In this document: in pieces, positions 31,992 through 38,959 of the stretch | Layout of the letters: every line of letters starts with the position of its first letter | Numbering within the stretch: the stretch's first letter is position 1 | Origin: Prochlorococcus sp. AG-409-A22 | GTDB taxonomy: Bacteria > Cyanobacteriota > Cyanobacteriia > PCC-6307 > Cyanobiaceae | Assembly (NCBI GenBank): GCA_003216135.1 | Contig: QCJI01000011.1 | Location: 1 to 38,959, forward strand | Length of the DNA stretch: 38,959 nt | Direction of reading: 5' to 3' | Notes under the pieces: generated by a model | Database searches by the model: none | What the model saw: only the letters and a program-made list of their open reading frames with translations | What the model was told of the DNA's origin: nothing | Made by a program: the position numbers and the translations under genes

Positions 31992-33194
31992 TTGAAATTT
32001 TCAAATAAATCACTAATAAAACGAACTTTTAATCAAATTATTGCTCCTTGGCATTCAATACCTTTATTAGATAGATGGTTGTTAGGGCAAATAATGCCTC
32101 CAATGCTATTTGCTATTTCAGCTTTTACTGTAATTTCATTATCCGTTGGGGTAATGTTTGATCTAATAAGAAAAATAGTTGAGTATGGCTTACCTCTTTT
32201 AGAAGCTTTAAAGGCTTTAATTTATAGCCTTCCTAGCTTTTTGGTATTATCTTTTCCCATGGCAGTTTTACTTTCTACGCTATTATCTTATGGAAAACTT
32301 TCAGCCAACTCTGAATTATTAGCTTTAAGGTCATTAGGAATTAAATCATCTCGAATTATAGCTCCAGCTATTGCCGTTTCAATCCTCATGACAGGATTAA
32401 CTTTTTATTTTAATGATAATTTAGTCCCTAAAAGCAATAAGTTAGCAGAAGCAACTTTAAGAGCTGGGATTGGAAGTGCATTTAGCGGAGAAAAAGGAAA
32501 AAGTAACATTATTTTTACTAGAAAAGGATCAAGAATAAATTCAACCACTAATAAACCAACGAAAATAAATACATACCTAACTCATATTTTCTATGCTTCT
32601 TCGTTTGAAAAAAATATAATGAAAGAGGTTACAGTTTTAGACTTTTCCAGAGAAAATATAAATCAGATTCTTACTGCAAAAAGTGCCATCTTTGATAAAA
32701 CAAATTCTTCTTGGATATTCACAAATGGAAGTATTGTTTCAACTGACTCTATTGGTCAAACAACAAGCATTAAATTCGAACAATATACATATCCTTTTGT
32801 TGAAGGCCCATTAGATCTTGCAAAAGTCCCAAAAGATTCAAGTGATATGAATTTAAAAGAAGCTTTAGAGGCCGAAAGAATATATAAAAAGATAGGAAAT
32901 ATTAAAGAGATTAGAAAGATTCAAGTACGAATTCAAGAAAAATTTACTTTCCCTTGTGCATGTTTAGTTTTTGGATTAATAGGTAGTATTTTGGGATCTA
33001 AATCTAATTTAAGATCTTCAAAAAGTCAGGGATTTGGATTGAGTGTAATTCTCATATTAGTTTATTATGTGATGTCATTTATATGCAGTTCTTTTGGCGT
33101 TAAAGGATTACTGCCTCCAATAATTGCCGCTTGGTTTCCAGTAGTAATTTCTTTAGGAGGTGGATTTTATTTTTTCAGAAAGGTATCTAAATAA
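31992..33194 (+). CDS. LptF/LptG family permease (YjgP/YjgQ)
   Basis: 400 residues. Hydrophobic helices at about 30-56, 65-95 and 110-135, a large periplasmic-type beta region (about 150-300), and three C-terminal helices (about 316-395). The N-terminal LLGQIMPPMLFAISAFT and the SFPMAVLLSTLLSYGKLSANSELLALRSLGIK coupling segment are typical of LptF/LptG, which with LptB extract lipopolysaccharide-type lipids from the inner membrane. Cyanobacteria commonly carry one such gene, so the F/G choice is left open. The TTG start at 31992 is plausible. Confidence 0.9.
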   Translation: MKFSNKSLIKRTFNQIIAPWHSIPLLDRWLLGQIMPPMLFAISAFTVISLSVGVMFDLIRKIVEYGLPLLEALKALIYSLPSFLVLSFPMAVLLSTLLSYGKLSANSELLALRSLGIKSSRIIAPAIAVSILMTGLTFYFNDNLVPKSNKLAEATLRAGIGSAFSGEKGKSNIIFTRKGSRINSTTNKPTKINTYLTHIFYASSFEKNIMKEVTVLDFSRENINQILTAKSAIFDKTNSSWIFTNGSIVSTDSIGQTTSIKFEQYTYPFVEGPLDLAKVPKDSSDMNLKEALEAERIYKKIGNIKEIRKIQVRIQEKFTFPCACLVFGLIGSILGSKSNLRSSKSQGFGLSVILILVYYVMSFICSSFGVKGLLPPIIAAWFPVVISLGGGFYFFRKVSK

Positions 33195-33219
33195 TTTTAT
33201 AAAAATAAAAATATTAAAA

Positions 33220-33639
33220 TTATTTTAGATTTTTTAATAATTTTATATTTTCCCAAAAATGCAAAAAGATTCCAGTAGATAATAGAAATTCAAAAATCTC
33301 TTGATCATTTCTAATATGTTCAACTGTTGAAGCCCAGGATATATCATAATAAGCAAAAAATAAAGACACCAATAAGAAAAACAAGCTATATCTCCTACTT
33401 GGTAAAGCACTTAAATTTGGCCATTTTCTCCATCCCAACCAACCAAAAAGAATACATACGACATGTAAAAGTGGATCAAGAAGAATATTATGAAAAAAAG
33501 GGAGATTATGAAAATTTGTTTCACCTTGGATACTTAAATCTGATATTGAATTCAATGTGAAGCCTGTAATCCTTTCCGCCCAACTTATTTCTTCAGCAGC
33601 AATTATGAAGCAAAAAATACTAAAAAATAACCAAATCAA
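33220..33639 (-). CDS. Membrane protein, C-terminal part of a probably split gene
   Basis: 139 residues from a TTG that overlaps the stop of the upstream frame (TTGA). It begins inside a hydrophobic helix (IWLFFSIFCFIIAAEEISW) and contains AAEEISWAERITGF and LSIQGETNFHNLPFFHN, motifs I associate with longer single-chain bacterial membrane proteins (about 230-250 residues). Further helices follow at about 50-70 and 83-105. There is no independent N-terminus or good ribosome-binding site. Joined to the upstream frame by one base shift in an A tract it would be a continuous protein. Confidence 0.65.
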   Translation of the reverse strand: MIWLFFSIFCFIIAAEEISWAERITGFTLNSISDLSIQGETNFHNLPFFHNILLDPLLHVVCILFGWLGWRKWPNLSALPSRRYSLFFLLVSLFFAYYDISWASTVEHIRNDQEIFEFLLSTGIFLHFWENIKLLKNLK

Positions 33640-33893
33640 AGCATTTTTTGATCTCTTTTTTTAGACTTATAAAAAATAAAAAGGCCCATTAGAAAGGAAA
33701 GAAAAAATTGACTAAACTGCAACCATTCCAATGGTCCATCTTCTTTTTTCAATAAATCAAACCAAGTTATTCCAATTAAATTTTCACCAAAAGGTAATAT
33801 GTACACAAAACCATAAATAAATATCAAATAGTAAATCGGTAATAAACTAACTTTTGATGATATTGACCCCCAAGGTGTTCTTATTTCAGACAT
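33636..33893 (-). CDS. Membrane protein, N-terminal part of a probably split gene
   Basis: 85 residues: a polar start (MSEIRTPWGSISSKVS), one helix (LLPIYYLIFIYGFVYILPFG), a polar loop (WFDLLKKEDGPLEWLQFSQF) and a second helix ending in YKSKKRDQKML. The E-D-G-P-x-E-W-x-Q segment continues in homologous-looking proteins directly into the AEEISW part that is encoded here in another frame (33220-33639). On the coding strand A tracts of seven (33662-33656) and six (33649-33644) bases precede the stop; a one-base change there would fuse the frames. Confidence 0.65.
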   Translation of the reverse strand: MSEIRTPWGSISSKVSLLPIYYLIFIYGFVYILPFGENLIGITWFDLLKKEDGPLEWLQFSQFFLSFLMGLFIFYKSKKRDQKML

Positions 33894-34125
33894 TTATTTT
33901 CCAAATTTAGCTTCATTAATAATTTTATATCTACAAATTAATTAAGTAAAGATTTTTAAAAAATAAGCATAATTTAATCAAAGATTTATTTTTTTTTAAT
34001 TTTTATAATAGTTTCTAAATTATTAAATAGTTCTGCAAAGTCCCTACTTAGTTTATAACTTTCCTCTAATTTTTAATTAAATAAAAATAATTAATACAAT
34101 AAAAAAGTAGTTACTTTTAATCCTC

Positions 34126-34716
34126 TTATCTTTTCTTATATTCATAACCTTTATCTATTTTCATATATCCAAACCAATCAGGACAAGTTTTTTCTTCAAT
34201 AAAATTATTTTCTACAGTTAATTCTATTTCCCAGTTACCTATATTGTTTATAACTTCACAATCATCTATATCACTAAAAATTTCTAAACAAGCAATATCA
34301 TCTTTGTGTTTTTTTTGACAACCAATTAGCCATTTAGATTTAGCTTTGTTTTTTGCTTCTATTGAAGTCTCGGCGACAACAAAACCAAATTCATGTTTCT
34401 CTTGCATACAACTTGGATCATAACCTCCAATATTAACGAACCATAATTTTTTTCTGAGATATTTCTCTTTATTTAAATGCTTATTTTGTTTGTCATTTTT
34501 TTTTAAATTTATCTTAAAACCATCAATCGAACTAATTTTCTTATAACTATCTATATGCAACCCTTTAATAGATCCAAACCAACTCTTTCTCAAATCATCA
34601 AATGTTTCCTCAATTGTTGAACCTATAACCCATCGAACATCATGAAGTTCAATATTTGCTTTAGGGGCTCTACCTCCAACAACCACTAAAAAAAGATATT
34701 TTTTATTATTGTCCAT
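34126..34716 (-). CDS. DUF1543 domain protein (two tandem copies)
   Basis: 196 residues containing two similar halves. The first (about 6-60) has FLVVVGGRAPKANIELHDVR and WFGSIKGLHIDSYKKI; the second (about 92-150) has LWFVNIGGYDPSCMQEKHEF and KSKWLIG with CLEIF later. The FVNIGGY-x-P and E-x-H-E patterns are the DUF1543 signature. Function unknown. Soluble, without signal peptide. The 232 bases downstream of it (33894-34125) are empty. Confidence 0.85.
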   Translation of the reverse strand: MDNNKKYLFLVVVGGRAPKANIELHDVRWVIGSTIEETFDDLRKSWFGSIKGLHIDSYKKISSIDGFKINLKKNDKQNKHLNKEKYLRKKLWFVNIGGYDPSCMQEKHEFGFVVAETSIEAKNKAKSKWLIGCQKKHKDDIACLEIFSDIDDCEVINNIGNWEIELTVENNFIEEKTCPDWFGYMKIDKGYEYKKR

Positions 34717-34831
34717 TAATACTTATCAAGCTAGATAAAAGTATTTTAAGCAAATTATATTAACTTGCTATTTCTTTAAAAAAAAATGCCCTCATAAAAG
34801 TACCTGCTTTCTATCAAGTTCTAATTCTCAA

Positions 34832-35308
34832 TTAAAAGAGTCTATTAAATTCCTTTTTTAAACTTTTATATTCTGAATCTATATTGTTAATTAAGCTATC
34901 TAGGCCATCTTTTATATCTTTCAATTCATTAATTCTTTTTTTACTTTTCTCATAAATTATTTTTTCAAATATTCCTGGCTTTGCATTCTCCATCCAATAT
35001 CCTGCAAAACAATAAAATTTATTAGGGACAATATTGATTAAAAAATTATTCTTAGAATTTTTATATTGATCTATCATATTATTTATAAAGTCACCTCTAG
35101 TTTTGCTAATCCCTAATTTTGAAAAATCTTTTGAAACAGATTTAATTCTGAAGGATAAGTTTTTTCTTTGGTCAATTGAATTACGAACTAGTATTTTTTC
35201 AAGAGAGTAACAGTAACTAAATAATTGTGTATTTTCTTTTTTTGAAGGATATAAAACACTAAATAAACTGAATATAATAGAAGAGGTTAAAAGTAGTTTT
35301 CTAAACAT
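34832..35308 (-). CDS. Hypothetical exported or membrane-anchored protein, 158 residues
   Basis: An N-terminal hydrophobic segment (LLLTSSIIFSLFSVLYPS, about 5-22) fits a signal peptide or anchor, followed by a Lys/Ser-rich helical protein. Two cysteines occur: FSYCYSLE (about 33) and FYCFAGYW (about 100). The C-terminal third (KSKKRINELKDIKDGLDSL onward) is a likely coiled coil. No family recognised. It may act outside the cytoplasmic membrane. Confidence 0.65.
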   Translation of the reverse strand: MFRKLLLTSSIIFSLFSVLYPSKKENTQLFSYCYSLEKILVRNSIDQRKNLSFRIKSVSKDFSKLGISKTRGDFINNMIDQYKNSKNNFLINIVPNKFYCFAGYWMENAKPGIFEKIIYEKSKKRINELKDIKDGLDSLINNIDSEYKSLKKEFNRLF

Positions 35309-35522
35309 TTTTAAGTAAAGACACTTTAAATTCTACATCTACTTTACTTAATTATTTATTAAATATTTGCTATAAACTCATAATAATTTGCTTTTATTGC
35401 AAGAAATTAATTGAGAATAAAAAATTGATTTTATTACAATTAGTTGGATCTCAATACTCAATAAAAAGTTTAGCTTTTAATCTAAAAGAAGAACTTTAAT
35501 TACTATTATTAAATCAATTTTT

Positions 35523-35774
35523 ATGAATTTTAAAAAAGCTTTTATCTTTTCTCAATTTTTGCTGATAACTTTTATAGTTGGCTGCACTTCAAAAGTTGAG
35601 GAGACGAAAACTCCTGCACTTTTTGACACCAGAAGAGAAGCTAAAAAAGCTGCCAAAAGTTTCAATTGCACTGGAGCTCATAAGATGGGTGATAAGTGGA
35701 TGCCATGTTCTACTCATGAATTGCATGAAAACGCTAATGGAAAACAAAAAAAGAATCACAATCATAAACATTAA
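35523..35774 (+). CDS. DUF3721-type lipoprotein
   Basis: 83 residues. A lipoprotein signal ends in the lipobox IVGC with Cys21. The mature part has FDTRREAKKAAKSFNCTGAH followed by KMGDKWMPCSTH, the DUF3721 signature in which two cysteines (49 and 62) frame an HKMGDxWMPC block. The end is Lys/His-rich (KKNHNHKH), which suggests metal binding. The next gene, seven bases on, carries the same domain, so the two are almost certainly co-transcribed and may work together. Function of the domain unknown. Confidence 0.83.
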   Translation: MNFKKAFIFSQFLLITFIVGCTSKVEETKTPALFDTRREAKKAAKSFNCTGAHKMGDKWMPCSTHELHENANGKQKKNHNHKH

Positions 35775-35781
35775 AACTTAA

Positions 35782-36225
35782 ATGCAAGATTCAAAGGATA
35801 CGAATAAGAATATAAATCTTGGTCCTGCACATTGCGGAAGCAAGCCAAAAAAGATTGCAATTGGGATAGCTCCTCTTGGATATATATCAATTGGAATAGT
35901 TCCCATGGGCATTGTCACCATTGGAATTGTTCCAATGGGAGTAGTCTCTCTTGGTGTAGTTGCAATGGGGGTAATAAATGCATCCATCGTTGGAATGGGT
36001 GTTTTCTCAGCGGGAGTAACCACTATGGGGTTAAAGGTTTGGACTCCTGTTGGACCAACTTTGGAACAAAGTACTAGACAAAATAACTCTTCAGATTCAA
36101 GAAATATTTATGCATATCCCACAAAAGCCAAAGCTATTGAAGAAGCCAAAAAACTTGGATGCAAAGGGGTTCATAAAATGGGTGATTTATGGATGCCTTG
36201 TGCAATTCATGGCTTAGGAAAATAA
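35782..36225 (+). CDS. Glycine-pentad repeat protein with C-terminal DUF3721 domain
   Basis: 147 residues in three parts. Residues 1-23 are polar with one Cys (GPAHCGSK). Residues 24-83 are twelve units of five, eleven ending in Gly (IAPLG, YISIG, IVPMG, IVTIG and so on), very hydrophobic, without charged residues except at the first Lys. Residues about 84-147 are a polar linker and a DUF3721 domain (AYPTKAKAIEEAKKLGCKGV, then HKMGDLWMPC; Cys127 and Cys140). The repeat part could be a beta-helix-like stack or a pair of membrane helices. The gene follows the lipoprotein with the same domain. I know no close described architecture. Confidence 0.8.
   Translation: MQDSKDTNKNINLGPAHCGSKPKKIAIGIAPLGYISIGIVPMGIVTIGIVPMGVVSLGVVAMGVINASIVGMGVFSAGVTTMGLKVWTPVGPTLEQSTRQNNSSDSRNIYAYPTKAKAIEEAKKLGCKGVHKMGDLWMPCAIHGLGK
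35851..36030 (+). repeat. Degenerate 15/30-bp tandem repeat encoding xxxxG pentads
   Basis: Twelve consecutive 15-base units, with a 30-base super-period (IG then PMG ends). At DNA level neighbouring units such as ATTGGAATAGTTCCCATGGG and ATTGGAATTGTTCCAATGGG are clearly related. One unit ends in Ser (VINAS) instead of Gly. Confidence 0.8.
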
Positions 36226-36273
36226 CATAATTGAAGTTAATATAAATGCAGGTAAATTAGTATTTAATTATTA

Positions 36274-36387
36274 ATGGAATTATTACACCAAATTTTCCCT
36301 AAATGGCATATCTATTTAGATATGTTCTTACTTGGTTTGGGAACTTATATTTACCTAAGAATTACTAAAAAAATAAAAACAAAATAA
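36274..36387 (+). CDS. Small one-helix membrane protein, 37 residues
   Basis: MELLHQIFPKWHIYLDMFLL then a helix continuing GLGTYIYLRI and a Lys-rich end. Probably membrane-inserted with the C-terminus in the cytoplasm. It is the last small gene before the remnant region. Confidence 0.5.
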   Translation: MELLHQIFPKWHIYLDMFLLGLGTYIYLRITKKIKTK

Positions 36388-36520
36388 TTAAATTATATTA
36401 AAAAGAGGTTGCCTAACTCTAAAAGAACCTTTCTTAAAATCTAGTAATTTTTTTAAAGAATATCTATTCTTTTAGAAAAAGTATCATAATCAAACGATTC
36501 GGTGGCCTATCAATCATTAG

Positions 36521-36694
36521 ATTCCTGTTTCAAGAAAAGCTGCTTACTGGAACCGTTGCCTTGATAAAACTTTACGGTGGATTAATGAAAACGAAAAGGA
36601 TTTAAAAGGTTTGACTAAAGAAGCAAAAGAAAGTCTTGGTGTAGCAGTATGCAATGGTGCTGTTTATGAACCTAAATTTAAAATAATTAAGTAG
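36521..36694 (+). pseudogene. Gene remnant without a start codon
   Basis: A 57-codon open stretch bounded by TAG at 36518-36520 and TAG at 36692-36694. The translation is strongly protein-like: SRKAAYWNRCLDKTLRWINE, then ENEKDLKGLTKEAKESLGVA and VCNGAVYEPKFK. No ATG, GTG or TTG exists before the middle of it, so it looks like the C-terminal remnant of a longer gene. Family not recognised. Confidence 0.5.
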
Positions 36695-36907
36695 TCTAAA
36701 AAGTTTAACACTAAGGTACATGCACAATATGGCAGTATTTCAAAAGCTCAATAGAAGCTTGGGAAGATAAAATTTATAATTACAAAATCTAGAAGATCTA
36801 TTGTATTACCTTTTTTATTGTTTAAATATGAATCTAAATTATTCTATTCTTGTATTATTCTTTTATTTAAGTAAGAATATCAAAAATAAAAGAAACTATA
36901 TCTATTA
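36695..36907. other. Intergenic region before the large ATPase gene
   Basis: 213 bases. A second small remnant-like frame (36727-36792; IWQYFKSSIEAWEDKIYNYK) ends in TAG and has no start. The promoter of the large gene should lie between 36800 and 36907; no clear -35/-10 pair stands out. Confidence 0.4.
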
Positions 36908-38959
36908 ATGGCTTTTCCTAATAGAAAATATTTAAGATATAAAACCGTCGAATTAATAGAGGCAGGAGAAAGTTTTTTACAGGAAAATAATATTATAGAA
37001 TTAAAAGAAATTCAATATGAAATATTTTGTAGGAGAAGACCTTATACGGCAAGAAAGCTTGAAGATATAAAAAAAAGAATAACTTTATTTTTAGAAAATA
37101 ATTCAAAGGAAAATAAAATTTCTAATAATAGTACTATTACAAATGAAGCTAATAATTCAATAGATAATTATCCAGAAAATATTCGAACAGAGAAAGAAGA
37201 AGTTGGATTCAATAATAATTATTCATCAAGTGAAAAGAAATATATAGAAGAAGTTAATAAAGTCCTAATTAATGAATTACATGAAGAAATAGTTTCAAAA
37301 GAACCTTTTATTCCAGAAGGTTTTAATTCAGTAAAAGAGTATTTGCAAGATAAATTAGATAATTCTAAATCTTCTCATGAGTCTGATTATACAGGAGAGG
37401 AAATATCTGAATATCAAACAACAGAAATTCAAAAAAATATTTTAAAGAGATTTGATTATTGGGCAGAACAATTGGTTGATTTAACAGGAAGAAATGATTT
37501 GATTTGTTTTAGACAGACTAAAAATTCTTCTTATATTCCAACTGAGGAAATTGTTCAATCTCTTTTAAATGGAAATTCTATAAGTCTATCGGAATTAGAA
37601 GAACTTGAAGCAGAAGGTAATATTAAGGGCTCAGTAAAAGAAGCGATTGAAAACTTTGATCAGTTTGGGATAGAAGTTTTCAGCTTGATATCAGGTTTTG
37701 CTATTTGGGAATCTGATCTGTTAAATAATGCCTATTCTCCATTACTTTATTACAAGTTATCTATTAATAATCCAAAGGAAAGAAGAATTAAAAACATCAC
37801 ATTTTCTATTAAAAATAATGAGCCTGAAGTTAATCCAGCATTAGTTCTTTATCTTAAAAGGAAGATGGGCGAGGAAATTAACGAAGACTTATTAAAGTTA
37901 GCTCAAGCAGAGGGAGAAAAAATGGTAAGAGCTTATTTATTAGAAGAAATATCAGATGAATTGCAATTTCGGATTGAAGATGGTCATGTGATGAAAAATC
38001 TACGATATTTAAAATTTCCTATGGTTCAGGATCTTTTATCAGCTGGAGATGCGTTAATGAATAATATTTTAATTACCGCTTTAGCAGGTGACGAAAAATC
38101 AATAAGATTTTTAAGAGATGATGTCAAAGAAATTGACATTTCAGAGCCAGACTATATTCCTCCAGAAAATGAATTTTTAGTATTAGATGCAGACTCTAGT
38201 CAACAATTTGCTATTAATGCAGCGCTAAAAGGACAGAATCTTGTCATAGAGGGTCCTCCTGGGACAGGGAAAAGTCAAACTATTACAAACTTAATTTCAA
38301 GTTTTATAGCGCAAGGTAAAAGTGTCCTTTTTGTCGCGGAAAAAAGACCTGCAATTGATGCTGTAAAGAAAAGAATTAACAAGGTTGGATTAGAAGATTA
38401 TTTCCTTGATCTGCATTCAATAGACTCATTTATAAAAAAACCTGCAGAATCATTTAGGCAGCAATTTGAATTTATAACTGAATATATAGAGAGAGATGTT
38501 CTTCAAAATAATGATTTAACAAGCTCCAGAGATATTCTTGTCTCAAGAAGTGATGTTATGAAAAACGCAAATAATATTTGGAATACAACTTATACGGATG
38601 TTCTTAATTTATGTATTGAAGCAAAGAAAGATAATAATTATTTTTATCAAATTGATGAAAATGAAATTGATAATCTAAATCCAAAGGTATTAAAAAATTT
38701 AAAAGATTTATTATATGAACTCTCAAGATATTCAATGAATATATTTGCAGGTCTTGCATTTCCGATGAGAAAATCATTTCTTGAATCAAAAATTAAGACT
38801 CCAAATCATGTCCAAACGATAATTAGTTCGATAGAGAATATTAAAAAACATCTTGTACAAGTTGATGGTTGGATATCTTTTCAGGAAAATTGTCGTGCTA
38901 ATGATAAAGATTCATTAGAAAAGATATATCAACTAGAAAGTTCAATAGCCGAAGTATTA
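36908..38959 (+). CDS. Large DUF4011-type superfamily 1 helicase/ATPase, Hhe-like (3' end outside window)
   Basis: 684 codons are open to the window end. Residues 1-60 are a basic helical domain (KYLRYKTVELIEAGESFLQE, CRRRPYTARKLEDIKKRI) that may bind DNA. Residues about 60-170 are an Asn/Glu-rich linker. RFDYWAEQLVDLTGRNDLIC at about 181-200 matches the start of DUF4011. VLDADSSQQFAI leads to Walker A GPPGTGKS at 449-456, followed by GKSVLFVAEKRPAIDAVKKR and LDLHS, blocks typical of DUF4011 helicases. In known members the missing part carries the other helicase motifs, DUF3320 and often a Vsr-like nuclease. DUF4011-helicase-Vsr proteins (Hhe) are reported antiphage systems. The ATG at 36908 has only a weak ribosome-binding site. 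Confidence 0.82.
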   Translation, partial: MAFPNRKYLRYKTVELIEAGESFLQENNIIELKEIQYEIFCRRRPYTARKLEDIKKRITLFLENNSKENKISNNSTITNEANNSIDNYPENIRTEKEEVGFNNNYSSSEKKYIEEVNKVLINELHEEIVSKEPFIPEGFNSVKEYLQDKLDNSKSSHESDYTGEEISEYQTTEIQKNILKRFDYWAEQLVDLTGRNDLICFRQTKNSSYIPTEEIVQSLLNGNSISLSELEELEAEGNIKGSVKEAIENFDQFGIEVFSLISGFAIWESDLLNNAYSPLLYYKLSINNPKERRIKNITFSIKNNEPEVNPALVLYLKRKMGEEINEDLLKLAQAEGEKMVRAYLLEEISDELQFRIEDGHVMKNLRYLKFPMVQDLLSAGDALMNNILITALAGDEKSIRFLRDDVKEIDISEPDYIPPENEFLVLDADSSQQFAINAALKGQNLVIEGPPGTGKSQTITNLISSFIAQGKSVLFVAEKRPAIDAVKKRINKVGLEDYFLDLHSIDSFIKKPAESFRQQFEFITEYIERDVLQNNDLTSSRDILVSRSDVMKNANNIWNTTYTDVLNLCIEAKKDNNYFYQIDENEIDNLNPKVLKNLKDLLYELSRYSMNIFAGLAFPMRKSFLESKIKTPNHVQTIISSIENIKKHLVQVDGWISFQENCRANDKDSLEKIYQLESSIAEVL

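Noticed and set aside
35578-36077. Overlapping frames inside the DUF3721 pair, both strands
   Set aside because: They are out-of-frame shadows of the repeat DNA; the DUF3721 frames have lipobox, domain motifs and proper starts.

Overview
The window is AT-rich chromosomal DNA from a marine picocyanobacterium, most likely a high-light-adapted Prochlorococcus. The reasons are the very low GC, a plant-type petF ferredoxin, a photosystem II S4-domain protein, tandem high-light-inducible (hli) genes, a desA-type desaturase, a lumenal pentapeptide-repeat protein, and the many one-helix proteins of 35-60 residues. I had no database access, so the assignment rests on recognising these families.

Positions 1-19,700 are a compact, conserved core. 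It holds the end of rplU (with a Lys-rich repeat tail), rpmA, a methyltransferase, truB, a SpoIID-domain protein, rnz, a pentapeptide-repeat lumenal protein, petF, a serA-prmA pair, a membrane protein directly abutting a PSII S4-domain gene, tRNA-Val, a membrane protein overlapping an FMN-flavoprotein gene, DoxX, a short-chain dehydrogenase, murD, pirin, DUF1643 and DUF2214 genes, a GAF-domain protein, and an HI0933-type flavoprotein. These serve ribosome and tRNA maturation, serine synthesis, the cell wall and photosynthetic electron transfer.

Positions 19,700-31,990 are quite different. This stretch has low coding density and about two dozen very small genes on both strands, mostly single-helix or small Cys-containing proteins. 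Two fatty-acid desaturases, a cupin, a DUF805 gene interrupted by an in-frame TAG, a DUF938 methyltransferase and two overlapping hli genes lie among them. The hli pair has a clear promoter whose 17-bp spacer is almost entirely an AT dinucleotide tract, and a strong terminator. Light and temperature acclimation of thylakoid membranes is the theme best supported by the recognisable genes.

Positions 31,990-36,400 carry an LptF/LptG-type permease, a membrane-protein gene that looks split by a frameshift, a DUF1543 protein, a secreted protein of unknown function, and a tandem pair of DUF3721 proteins. The second DUF3721 protein has twelve five-residue units, eleven ending in Gly.

From 36,500 the sequence looks like an island edge. 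Start-less gene remnants are followed by the first 684 codons of a very large ATPase/helicase with a DUF4011-like region and a Walker A motif. This resembles the DUF4011-helicase (Hhe-type) antiphage proteins and runs off the window. It is the most promising defence-type feature here.
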